A model generated the notes under the pieces. That model was not told the DNA's origin. It searched no databases and saw nothing but the letters and a program-made list of their open reading frames with translations. The position numbers were made by a program, and so were the translations under genes. A stretch of DNA of 64,000 bases from the NCBI GenBank assembly GCA_020747045.1, contig JAGTJN010000001.1, forward strand, positions 1-64,000, given 5' to 3'. Below, piece after piece: positions 35,748 to 45,971 of the stretch. This stretch comes from Phaeosphaeria sp. MPI-PUGE-AT-0046c. Lineage: Eukaryota > Ascomycota > Dothideomycetes > Pleosporales > Phaeosphaeriaceae. The stretch's first letter is position 1; the number at the start of each line of letters is the position of its first letter.

Positions 35748-35877
35748 TGTTTGTTGTCCCAAGATCGATTGAAGATAGACCCACCACGATACCTTTCAGT
35801 ATTGTAGTTCACGGGCGGCCTTTTGATGGTATACATTCATTGTAGGATGCCAGCAGCATTGAACTAACTGAAGTTGG

Positions 35878-36056
35878 TTCTACGCACGTATCTGCGGGAT
35901 GTGTACTCCTTCCTCGTTCAACTGACAGATCAAGGGCACAATTGAAGCTGGGTAGGCTTTTCGTGTTCTCTGATGACTCCCAGGTTTGTATGGGTGACGG
36001 GGTTGCTTGCATCCGCACGCGCCACCCATCCGGAACCGTCTTTACACCATCGCTCG
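35878..36056 (-). pseudogene. Fragment of a third metalloprotease copy
   Basis: On the minus strand this reads WCKDGSGWVARADASNP...EHEKPTQLQLCP followed by a stop. It aligns with exon 3 of copy 1 (SCKGASDWVALAVTSNP...ENRKPTQLQLCPWF) and, more weakly, of copy 2. At the DNA level the block AAGGGCACAATTGAAGCTGGG is shared with copy 1 around 32224-32244 but for the junction bases. No HExxH exon or signal peptide is visible nearby. It lies between the two modules and upstream of the second DUF7730 gene, so it is a remnant of at least one further unit. Other DNA in 35748-36294 is unassigned. Confidence 0.75.
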
Positions 36057-36294
36057 ATGTCTTCCCGATCCGTACGCCGCGATATCGCTATTTTAGTTTT
36101 TGCTGTCATGGGAAGCAATAATGCGGCGGCCACACGCGTAGCCGCTGGCCGAAAGCTTGACCCTAGCGGTTATGCGATAGTGTTCCTGTGCTGTGCCGCA
36201 CTCGGGTTCTTCGTAACCTTTCGCAACAACTTCAACTACACTCAAACCAACAAGCACCTCAGTACAACATAACAACATTCCGTTATTCGAAATA

Positions 36295-37274
36295 ATGCGA
36301 CGACTGCTTAATTTTACTCTACAACGACGGAAGATCGAGGCTTGCGATGTTACGACGTCTGAGCCACGTGACGTTGTCTCTTCCCCTCACGCTCAAGACC
36401 AATCGATCTTGTTCCGTTTGCTCTCGGCAGACATCAGAATGTTGATTCATGAGGAGGCGCTGTCTGATATGGGGCATTTGCTTCATATTGTGCCTTATGT
36501 CGGCAAACGCAAACGGAAGGTAATGGGCCATTGGCATTGCACCGATCAGAAGAGCGAATTTCCTTTGTGGCAGCACTCTTGTTTTGGACTGTGGTTGGAA
36601 GACGACACCAGACATCGCCGTCTCGAACCCCGCTCCAACAGCAATCTCATGTCCTGGTTGTTGGCGTGTCGCAGAATGTATGTCTACAAACATGCATCGC
36701 CCGTGTAGTGTTAACAATACATAGATATCTGGAAGCTATCGATGTACTGTACACCGTCAACGAACTGAATTTTCGAGGTGCTTCTGGGGTCTTGCTATTT
36801 CGATCGCAGTTACCCGAACACAATTGGAACAAAATCCGTCGCCTAAGCATCTCGACCGTGTTCCTAGTGCCCATGAGAATGGCACTTGCGGCGCATGTGT
36901 TTCTACCACCCGAGAACTACGCCAACTGGAAAGCCGCATGTGAAACAGTTGCAAGCTTGAGATCACTTCGTTGCTTCACCGTTGATATGGTCATCAAAAA
37001 CTGGTACGACGGCAAGTCATGGATGGCGAATGCTACCAAAGGAGTTGAAACAGAAGCTTTCATGTCCATTCTTTCGCCGATCAATTCCATTAAGGTCAAC
37101 GAGATGGTGGTGGAAATGAACGTGGAGATTCCCGATGATGTTGTCAAAATGCTTGGACCCCTCAATTTCAAAGTCGAACAACGCCACAGACCGTACAATT
37201 CCCGTTTGTTCCCTCGTCCGAGTTGTTGTCGGGCACATTGTCAGCAATCGAGGTGGACCGGGGCGCTTGTCTAG
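36295..37274 (+). CDS. DUF7730 (F-box-like) protein, module copy 2, altered C-terminus
   Basis: Exons 36295-36677 and 36725-37274 (47-bp intron, GTATGT...CATAG) give 310 residues from ATG 36295. It shares with copy 1 the MGHWHC/HSCFGLW block, CRR-IYLEAIDVLYTVNELNFRGA and the ENYANWKAACETV region; the intron interrupts the same codon position (R-x-I/YLEA). Similarity stops near residue 270 (VVKMLGPLNFKV), where copy 1 continues to its own end. Here the frame runs on into an unrelated tail (HRPYNSRLFPRP...) that lies antisense to the last exon of the protease gene. The overlap is 107 bp. The C-terminus is therefore probably the product of a deletion, and the gene may or may not be functional. 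Confidence 0.65.
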
Positions 37275-38316
37275 CCATTGCCATAGCCTTCTTCCATCCA
37301 TAGGCCGCAGACTGATAAGAGAACATGCCAATTCCAGTCCTTGGAGCAGGCACATCCATGAGACCCTCTTGTAGTATTTCTCCTAGTGAGGTTTCAAGTG
37401 TAAAGGCTGATCGACCATGGGTCATCTCGTGCAGCAAAACCTTGTCTAACAATGAGAAAGCATCTATCGGCGTTCAGTCAAGCACATCGTATCTTGGTGG
37501 CTGGTTATCCTCACTCACCAATTTGAGCGAAACCAAATGGGGTCTTTTCGCTGAGTTTAATTACAGCTTTTCCTATCATGGTCTTGATGGCATGCCTATG
37601 CAGCTTAATCTTCCGTTGCTTTATCCAATCGACGAACCAAGGGCATAGTTGGATTTGGGTCGCTACTTGCTCTTCGGTATCATCACCTGTTGACCCCTCG
37701 ACATCCCTCCAGGGGTTCACAGTGATGGCGAGAGCGATCTTTTCAGTCTTATCCTTCGGAAGTGGGCGCCCCTGGCATATCCTGTCGTCAATTCCTACAA
37801 ACACGCCGTTCGCTGCGAGGAATCAGCTCAGACTTTTCCAAATGCCTTCACACTCACATTCGTCCTGCCATATCTGCTTGTCTTTATCGATCAGTTTGAA
37901 ACGGTCCCGGTTGCAGAAGATTGTCTATTAGCTTTAGCGACGTGACAAACGTAGCACGATGCACTCACAAGATCTGAATTTTCCACGGCATTGCCATTGG
38001 TGACTTCAGTGCGATAGTGTATTCTTATATTTTCGAAGACTTGGGCAAGTTTTCCTGTTTGCACATTTTGTGTAGATTCTCCTTCTCTTGCAAATAGACG
38101 GCCAACTAGGTCCGTTGTGTCTTGGTCCCAGTTGGAAGCCGTTAGACGACGCATGGCCGCATCGACCATTTCGAAGGCCGAAGTCATGGCATCTCGAACG
38201 TCATTCTCGATACCTTCTTTCGTACACGATGGATCTATCTTGTAGCATCCTACCACGACCATCAAAACGGTCTGGGTCACGAAGAAAAGAAAAAGGGGCG
38301 GTGTGAACATATTCAT
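37168..38316 (-). CDS. Secreted HExxH zinc metalloprotease-like protein, module copy 2, altered C-terminus
   Basis: Exons 38316-37969, 37924-37858, 37812-37519 and 37463-37168 give 334 residues. The start MNMFTPPLFLFFVTQTVLMV is a signal peptide. Intron phases and the 67-bp second exon match copy 1 exactly. The zinc motif LLHEMTHGR (His about 248 and 252), GLMDV and AYGWKKAMAMAR are kept. After DNNSDE the sequence leaves the family: the NAETIALFA block and last small exon of copy 1 are missing, and a short Cys-containing tail (NCTVCGVVRL) ends the frame. This is the same place where the convergent DUF7730 gene loses its normal end, which points to one deletion between them. Catalytic residues remain, so activity is possible; fold stability is uncertain. 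Confidence 0.75.
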
Positions 38317-39189
38317 GTCCTGCGTAGGAAGAATGAGGGGCAAACAAAGCGACTCGAATACCCAGGCTTCGAAGAATTTGATTCAGTTATTCAATTTGAC
38401 TGTAACCTACTCACCATCTTCATATTATACTTTCACTTATGGCTGAATAGACCCTCCTAATCCCGAGCGGCTCTTGACGCTCCATCGGGGGCTGAGATGG
38501 ACAGCTCATGACTACCACGCCGCTTTGCAGGCAGTCATCGCAACATGTTGCTTCCAGCAGACCGAACATCAGTTTGCAGCCCCATCTTCAAACATGTTGT
38601 TTCCCGAAACCAGGCTTTGCGTAGAAACGCCTTGCGATTAATGCGGCACAGCTCGCTTGCTCTGCCACTCACGACACACTTTCGATATCCAAGCGCGCGG
38701 CATGTTGGACATAGCCATCTTGTGAGACACTACAGGGCTATACTATGATGATTATTCGATCGTAGTAAGTCAAAATTATTGACGCGCCACATCGATACTG
38801 CTACCCTTTCCCAACTGGACAACAATTTCTTGGCTCAATATCACGACACATCTCACCAGCAAGGTCTTTCAGGTCGCGCCGCATGCCGTGCAGGTCTCAG
38901 CATGTCAATACGGGAGACGAAGGGTACAAGATCCCGGAATATGTGATGAAATATGCTCGCCGATGTGCCTTGTGCTGTGTCTTATGTTGTGCCTCTTTTG
39001 AAGCGTAACAGTGAGTACATTGTAGTAAAGAAAAGACCCCATTCTTCAATTCCAACTTCAGCATTAGCCGTATCTCAAAATAGTTCCCGAGTTTTTTTAA
39101 GTATCTTGAAGTCCCTGCGCCATTCTTGTCTTTGAACTTGTTTCAATTCGAAAGCGTTTGACGAATATCGCACCGTGCTTCGCGCCATT
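38317..39189. promoter_or_regulatory. Divergent promoter region, module copy 2
   Basis: About 0.87 kb between the protease start and the divergent transmembrane/Cys-rich gene start. There is no convincing coding content. Layout equals copy 1 (690 bp there) but I see little base-level similarity, except scattered short blocks near GCAACATG. Confidence 0.45.
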
Positions 39190-41110
39190 ATGTTGTCGAT
39201 TTTCGGACTTGCCTTCGTACTGAGTGTCTATCATGCAGACGCAATGGCTGTTACTTCTGTCAGGACGACATCAGCGGAGCCGAAACCACTCGTTCGCAGA
39301 ACCGCTGTACCTACTTTCTTACTTCGCCCATATGATCAATATCTGCCCTCACAGGTTGGCCCCATCTTACACACTTTGAGTACGCATTTCTAAACAAGTC
39401 CAGACCTCCAACCCCGAGCCATCTGGTACGTCTTTGAAGATCTATCCGACCGGAATCTACGACGAGTTCCCACCTGAGGAAATCACGATTGCTCTGGGAC
39501 CAGAGCTTCGCGATAGAATCAAAGATGCGGCTAGCAAAAGCTGCAACAGTCAAGGCCTGACACAAGAGTGCCAAGACACTTTGATGGCGACTCTACCACA
39601 GACCGATTTGAGCGCCCACACCAAGCGATTCATAACTTTTGCAGTCGCTGGCACAATCGCCGCTTTCAGTTTGATACTCGGGCTGATATTAGAAACCTCC
39701 CGTATCCAAAGTACGGACCAGGCGATGCCCGTCAACATCAGGATCCAACCCGGTGATATCGTCAAGGTCAACTCTATGGTATCTGCTGGTACCTTTGTGG
39801 CAGTAATGGCTGGGCCGTCACCTACGCCCGTCACCATGACGGTGCCAACGGTTCCTACGCCGACATGGCCGTATGTGACGCACTGCTAAGCACATGCTGT
39901 AAGCTAATATCAAAAAGGGACTCGATCGTTATCGAGACCATGTCAAGCGACAAAGACGATCATAAAGCTGGGGACGTGGTGTATCACATTCCCAAGGATG
40001 CTGCTGGCCGTATCAGTGACTTTCTGGCGATGACCGGCATCCAGGAGACACAGAAAATATGCCAGGACCAGAGGATAAAGCGAGCTGATGGCCTCCAGGA
40101 ATGTCTGCGACTCATTCAACGACATGCAATCGATCTTGCCGATGGTGGGCCGGCGAATCTCCTCCAGGTAGCTCAGCAGAACATACCTGCACGTCCAGGT
40201 GCCGGGCAAGCCATTGGACTGCCTATTGAGAACCTGGCGGCTGAAGGCATCACGTTGATCATACCTGTGTATCGCGTTATTTTCGAACATGCGCCGCGAA
40301 GATCAGACCTCGACATGGGCTGGGATCCAGTCGTGCTGGCCAGGAGTGCGGTTGCGGTCGCAATAGCAGCACACGCAGTCATGTTTGTGGGCGACAGTTT
40401 GCTCGATATTTGGATCCCAAAGGACAAGATCATCGCTGATTTGAAGGAGGACAAGTTGATGTGTCCGAAAGATATGTTGTGTATTGCTGATGAATGTAAG
40501 GGCCAAGAAGAGCAAGCCATCAACAGCCGGGATGACGTGTCGTATTGTAAAAAGGTAAGACGAGTATTTCATCCCAAGCATTGGACGACTGGGCTAAAGA
40601 TACCCTATTCAGGCTACAAACTTTGGGTGTAAATGTTCAAAGGTCAACTATGGGTACTCTTTCGAAGTGGAGTCCGACTACATGGATAAGCAATACGAAT
40701 GGCTTGAAGAGCTGATCAAGGAATCTTCAAAGCCAATCTTTGATCCAAGATGCTGGAATAACGAGCAGGAATATGCAGATGCCGCCAAGAAGATAAAAGA
40801 GTAAGAATACCTTATATAATATCCCGACAGTTGTGCTAACAAAAGGCGTAGTCGTATCGACACAGTTTGCAAAATGGGGAACAACATGGACCTTAAAGGA
40901 GAAATTCATGAAGTCGAGTATCTTGAGCGGCCCTGGAAATCAGAACTTCGGTTCAAGAAGACAGGAGGGGACTGTAATTTTGATTGCGTGTCGGTCTTCT
41001 CGGCTTTTTTGGAGTCGGAAAAGTGCACCAAGGATGGGAAGATGCAGAGGAATGGTGAGATCAAGACCGCGTGCGGCACAGCGCTATATACATTATACTA
41101 CATGGCTTGA
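39190..41110 (+). CDS. Signal-peptide, transmembrane, Cys-rich protein of unknown function, module copy 2
   Basis: Five exons: 39190-39354, 39404-39870, 39918-40554, 40613-40800, 40852-41110, giving 571 residues. Exons 3, 4 and 5 have exactly the same lengths as in copy 1 (637, 188, 259 bp), with identical phases. Shared motifs are a signal peptide (MLSIFGLAFVLSVYHADA), YPTGIYDEFP, LSAHTKRF followed by a hydrophobic segment, HKAGDVVYHIPKDAA, RIKRADGLQECLRLIQRHA, GWDPVVLARSA, YMDKQYEWLEELIKESS, TVCKMGNNMDL and a Cys-rich end (FDCVSVFSAFLESEKC). Divergence from copy 1 is greatest in the N-terminal half. The start is the ATG at 39190. The family is not recognised; cell-surface or vesicle-membrane location is inference from the signal peptide and hydrophobic segment. 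Confidence 0.75.
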
Positions 41111-41183
41111 TGGCAAGGTGTGTTAGTCGCATGTTTTGCATGGAGTAAGATAGAAGGATGTAGCGAATGCATAAAACATCGAT

Positions 41184-41397
41184 GGCTTACACCAAGGAGC
41201 TAACACTTGGTGAGACGCTATACATGCTGCCTGACAAACTCGATTTTCGCCATCTACGTGTAGTGTACAAAATATGAGGTGGCGAGAGCTTAGCTTTTTG
41301 ATAAAATGCTCTGTAGAGCCTCATCAGCTGATGGTACATCCTCACCTCGCCAACCCCAGCCCTTAGCCCCGCAGAATTTTATCAATCCATCAGATAA
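41184..41397. repeat. Conserved non-coding block downstream of module copy 2
   Basis: This is the counterpart of 35509-35747. The inverted repeat here is longer (CACCAAG and CTTGGTG, seven pairs around a 9-base loop), and the core GCAGAATTTTATCAATCCAT is identical. It begins about 75 bp after the stop of the upstream gene and marks the right edge of the duplicated unit. Confidence 0.85.
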
Positions 41398-42014
41398 GAT
41401 CCGATATCGCATCCACTCACAGCGCAGCTTCAGCCCCGAACAATCTCCGGCCACTATCGAGGCTCGCAAAGGTTACGTACGCGCCAAACAGCAGGACGAC
41501 ATGTGGTTGGCTGCTCGGACGTGTGGGCTGATGAGCCTGTGGGGAGTTCTGCTACGGACCCTGCATCGGATCACGGAAGTGGAGGGTTGGGGAGTTGGCT
41601 CATGTTGCCTCGTGTAGTGGGTCATCATGCCGAGCTGCGGAATGTAGCACCGGAGTTAATTCTGCATTTGAGGCAAGATTTTGTGCGTGGCATCTCATTC
41701 AAACATTCATGTGCGCTTTTGATTGTGTCAATGATTGGTTTGTGTAGGTGCCCTAATGTACAAAAAGACCGGAAGCGGTCGACTACACTACTTCATCTCT
41801 GGGAGGTCTTCGCAAACAGAGACACTAATGAAATTACTACAGCGACTATGAGGCTAGTCCGTATAGGAGCATGGCCGACTGGCCAAATCGTTGTAAATCT
41901 AGAATACATGCAGGCATACAGCTGAATCGCTGCTCAAGGAAACCTCCGTGCCGTGTAATGGTCGTTCGTGGGTATCGTGAATAATTAGAAGAAAATGAGG
42001 AGTGACTAGCATGC
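41398..42014. other. Intergenic, no gene recognised
   Basis: 0.6 kb between the right edge of the duplication and the 3' end of the bZIP gene. It has only short frames, and the similarity to module copy 1 flanks ends at about 41397. Confidence 0.55.
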
Positions 42015-43704
42015 TCAGGGTGTGGTGTCCATTTCGTACTCTGGGATTGCTGTCTCAGCCTGAGCATGTGCTTGGGCGGATGGCGAGTTTCCAGCCTGCC
42101 GGAGCTCTTCTGCCCTCTCCACAATAGTGGCAAGAGGACCATCAGAAGGACGTGGCTTAAGTGGACGACCGCTGTGCTGGAGTGTCGTGAGGATACTGCC
42201 CACATCGACTTCCATGGCACTATACGTTCCAGGTTCCATGCAAGGCTGCGTGGTAGTCAGGGTATCACGCCGGAAGTCCTGACGCGCTGCCTGGAGGGGC
42301 CTTAGCTGTCGCCATTCTGGGCTGTCAATGTCCATGGAAACCCGTCCGTCTAGCAGTCCGAATGCCTCGGAACAGCCAACTGAGCGGATACCGGGAATAG
42401 TCGTCGACCTCTGTGCAAGCTTGTCGATACTCGCGTCGAACCTTGGCTCCATAGGCGCTGGAGAGTTGAGCTGAGCCGCAAGACCCTGGCACCGCTTCTG
42501 CTGTTCCGGATCTGCCAAACAGGCCGCACAGCTACCGGGAGCACCTTTAGGTGGGACAGACGCGCTGGAAATGGACGTTGCGCTCGTCACCTGTGACAAA
42601 GAAGCCCCGCTAGATGCAGATCTAAGCGACTCGTCCCTGCAGAGACAATTGTCTGGGCGGGTGCAGAAGCCACATGTCTGATCCTCGCCTTCGATGGTAA
42701 AGTCAAGCTCAGCCCGTGGTGGGGCAGGAGGATAGGTAGTGAAGTCGATTTCCAGCTCATTGGGATCTTCCACCTTGGGCGCCTGTCCCTGGACATCCTG
42801 CATTGGCGTTGCTCCATTGCGATGAGGCAGTGCGACGGCTTCCATGAATGGGGGATCCTGGGAGGCATCGATAGCCAGCTTCTCGTCCAAGCAGGCGCAG
42901 CGGTCGGGCGTGCATCTAGGACAAAGCTCGGTAGCACTATCAGAGAAGTCGTTCTGATCTCGTATCAGGGCCATGGGTGCAAAGTGGGAGGGGGCCTGCG
43001 AGCCAAAGAGGGTGGGGTTGACGCCCTGTCGAGGCACGGCAGGCTGCTCGCCCTGCTGTCGAGCCTGTCCCTCGTAGGCCTGCTTGTAGAAGTCGCGATC
43101 TGCCATGAGGCCAAGATTCATCTCCTCGAGCCGTCGCAGCCTCCCTTTGAGCTCGTTCATCTGTATCGTCATAGCAGCCACCTCATCGCGGTGCGCCTGT
43201 CGGGCGCTCTCTGCGGCTAGCGCCAGCTCCTCGAACTTTTGCTTGTTCCTTGCGCGGAAATCCTGCTGCGACTTCCGATTCTGAGCCTTGCGCTTGGTTT
43301 GCGGCTCATCCTGTGCTGGCTTGCGTCCCGGCTTTGGGCGCGGCGGGATCGTGTGAAACTTGCTTGCGGGACCGCCTCCACACGGGGAGGGGCCGGCAGC
43401 ATTTTGCGATAGGGACGCCGTGACAAGAGCGGGGCCACGAGCTGTTGTTGCAGTGTCGGGCGGGCTGGCGTGGTTGGGCACGAGAGCTGTGAAGGTGTCA
43501 GTCACGTTGGTCGAGGTGATTGGGTAGCCGAGGGAGGCGTCGGCCCTGCAGTGGTGAGTAAGAGGAAGACTCACTTCGCGAGCGGCGGCGGGCAGAGTCT
43601 GCAGCAGCGGCAGCGTGCTCTGCGATGGGCAGTGGCGAGGCTGCTGGTGAATTGGAATAGCTGTTGCAGTCGGACGTGGGGGTGTGGCCGGCATCAGAAG
43701 ACAT
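42015..43704 (-). CDS. hapX: HapX-like iron-responsive bZIP transcription factor
   Basis: Exon 1 43704-43575 and exon 2 43486-42015 (88-bp intron, GTGAGT donor, TTCACAG acceptor, phase 1) give 533 residues starting MSSDAGHTPTSD. Near residues 75-95, SKFHTIPPRPKPGRKP is the Hap4-like motif used by HapX to bind the CCAAT-binding complex. A bZIP basic region follows (KRKAQNRKSQQDFRARNKQ) with a long heptad region (LKGRLRRLEEMN). Three cysteine clusters match HapX iron-sensing regions in style: CPRCTPDRCAC, CGFCTRPDNCLC and CAACLADPEQQKRC. In other ascomycetes HapX represses iron-consuming and activates iron-acquisition genes when iron is scarce. The basic region departs from the usual QNRAAQRAFR, so this could be a diverged paralog. 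An intronless alternative start frame at 43694 exists but gives an unusual N-terminus. Confidence 0.75.
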
Positions 43705-44092
43705 GATGTGCGGAGATGGTGCGGAAACATTGATGAGGGAAGATGTCGTTATCAGATGAACTCGAGTTATCAGATCAAACTTAGCCGCGTTAATCCGCTA
43801 GGGGGACCCCACTCCGACCTCGGCCTATCATCTCCACCGTCTAATTAGGCCTAGTTCACAAAGCCCTTCTTACTGTTACTGTGGTGTATCATGTGATCAT
43901 GTCCTTACAAAGTGGAAATCATGGATTTTGGCTTTTGGGTATCCAGTCTATTCTCCGCACACGGCAAAACAAAGTGATTATCGAACATACACAAGAAACA
44001 TCTCAAATACCACTCTCCTAGCAGAGCTTATACACCTCACCGTCCTCACCGCCCACACTTCCATCCCATACACCAGGCATCCGCCTCAACAC
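43705..44092. other. Intergenic, bZIP promoter
   Basis: 388 bp between the bZIP start and the end of the phosphate permease gene, both on the minus strand. It contains ATCATGTGATCATG and AGTTATCAGAT-type palindromic stretches (43740-43905); GATAA/TTATC motifs are present, compatible with GATA-factor control, but this is not proven. Confidence 0.4.
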
Positions 44093-45971
44093 TTACACAC
44101 CATCACCCCAGTTGGGAGCATTGAGGACAATGCCCATCAAGCACCCCGAAATGATGCCCGCACAGGGCAGTGTGATGAACCAACCAAAGTAGATCCAGGC
44201 AACCATGCGCCAATTGATGGTCCTCCAGGTACCGTTGCAAAGACCGACACCAACAGTGGCGCCCGTGATACACTGAGTGGTAGAAACAGGGAGCGCAAGC
44301 TTAGTAGCCAAAATGATGGTAATAGCAGCACCGAGCTCCATGGAGAAACCACGCGCAGGTGAGTGCAGCGTGATCTTGTTACCGAGTGCGCGCATGATGT
44401 TGTATCCGTATGTCCAGAGACCAATGACGATACCGGCACCGCCAAAGGCGAGGATCCAGAGCGGAACGGGCACCTTGGAGCTGAGCTTGGCGGTGGACCA
44501 GATGAAGTAGATGGTGGTGTAGGGGCCAATGGCGTTGGAGACGTCGTTGGCGCCGTGGGCGAAGGAGGTGGTCGAGGCAGTAAGAATCTGAAGGAACGAG
44601 TAGGTGTACTCGGCACGGTTGTCGAAATGCTCACCCGTGGCGTGGATCTTTTCAATGTCACCAGTGAGGAAGTCCTTGTTCTTTTGCTGGTCGACGACTT
44701 CCTGCTCAACACCGTGGAGAGCAGCGAACTTGATCCAGTAGAAGGCGACGGCGGGGCTGTACCATGGGCCGGGAGGGGGCATCTTCTTGGGCTTAGAGAG
44801 TTGACGCTCGGCCTTGCTGACGTGGCTGGCAGAGGCGGCGGGGAAAGGAGTAATATCGGAGTCACTTCCATCACCCTTGGCGTTGATTGAGGTACGAGCA
44901 CCCTTCTCAATGTCGTCTGGGGCGACGTGCGCCTCGCCAGCACGCTTGGCTTCGAGCTCTTCGGCGGTCAGGTGGCCCTCATAGAAGTTGGGAATACCCA
45001 GAATACCCTCTGGGCGTGGACCAGGCGCGGGACGGCGAAGGAGCAGAGGTCCCTTGATGACTTCCCATGACTTGAGCTCCCAGTCCTCGACGATAATCTT
45101 GCGGTGGAGGAAAGGAATGAAGAATGTAGCGATGATGATAGCAACACCGGCTCCAACACCGAGGGCGACACCAGCAGCTTGAGGGTCGGTGAGCTTAATC
45201 TTGGCTGAACCACCCTTCCAGACCATGAGAAGAGCGAGCAGGAAAGCGGTGAGAAAGACTGTCCATACTTTTTAGCTAGTTCCTCAAGAGTAATATGACG
45301 ATACGTACAGTACAACGGCACCATGATGAATGCCATCTTGACCGGGTTGTTGCGACGCATCACACCATACTTGGTGATCAAGAAAATGATAGCACCAAAA
45401 CCAGCCGAGATACCAGGAGCGATACCCCAGGCAGCGAAGACAGAAGAAACACCCTTGAAAGACCAGTTGACGCCCTTGGTGCCTGCAGACGCAATACCGA
45501 CACCGATAACACCACCCATGATGGAGTGAGTGGTCGAGACGGGCATGGTGAACCGGGTTGCAATTGTGAGGTAGGTAGCGGAGCCGACGATGGCACAAGT
45601 CATGCCGAGCATGAGAACAGAGGGGTCACTCTCGAAGAGCTTGGTCGAGATAACCTTTGTGCGGATGGTGTCTGTGACACGAGCTCCGACAAGCATGGCA
45701 CCAGCAAACTCCATGACGGAAGCGATGCACATGGCTTGCTTGAGAGTAAGCGAGCGTGAGGCAACCGAAGTCGCGAACGAGTTGGCGACATCGTTGGCAC
45801 CTACAACACGTCAGTACATACCTCAAGACATGAGCAACGTGTCGATGCAATCTAACAGAGACTCTGAAAGCAGTGACTCCTTGAGGTGAACATACCAATA
45901 TTCCACGCGTCAAGGAACGCGAAGATGGTTGCAATCGCAAAGATGTAGTCGAACTGAGGAAGGGCTGCCAT
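44093..45971 (-). CDS. PHO89: Sodium/phosphate symporter, Pho89/PHO-4 family
   Basis: Exons 45971-45896, 45800-45309 and 45267-44093 (introns 95 and 41 bp) give 580 residues. The protein has the inverted-repeat signature of PiT transporters: GANDVANSFATSV near the N-terminus (just after the first intron) and GANDVSNAIGPYTT in the C-terminal half. Around ten or more hydrophobic segments occur on either side of a long hydrophilic loop (about 260-390) rich in charged residues and Ser. MPVSTTHSIMGGVIGVG and LPVSTTQCITGATVGVG are the second pair of family repeats. It imports phosphate with Na+ at the plasma membrane, typically induced by low phosphate and alkaline pH through the PHO regulon. Start MAALPQFDYIFAIATIFAF is conserved. 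No defects were seen. Confidence 0.93.

Noticed and set aside
30315..41397. Transposon or retroelement as the cause of the module duplication
   Set aside because: No transposase, reverse transcriptase, terminal repeats or target-site duplications were seen at the edges; ordinary unequal recombination is enough.
43487..43730. Intronless start for the bZIP gene from the frame open at 43730
   Set aside because: The spliced model gives an ATG start with a plausible N-terminus, good donor, branch and acceptor signals, and correct phase into the Hap4-like motif.
44137..44943. 268-residue Ser/Pro/Thr-rich minus-strand frame inside the phosphate permease
   Set aside because: It is another frame of the same strand and region as the permease exon; low-complexity translation without motifs.
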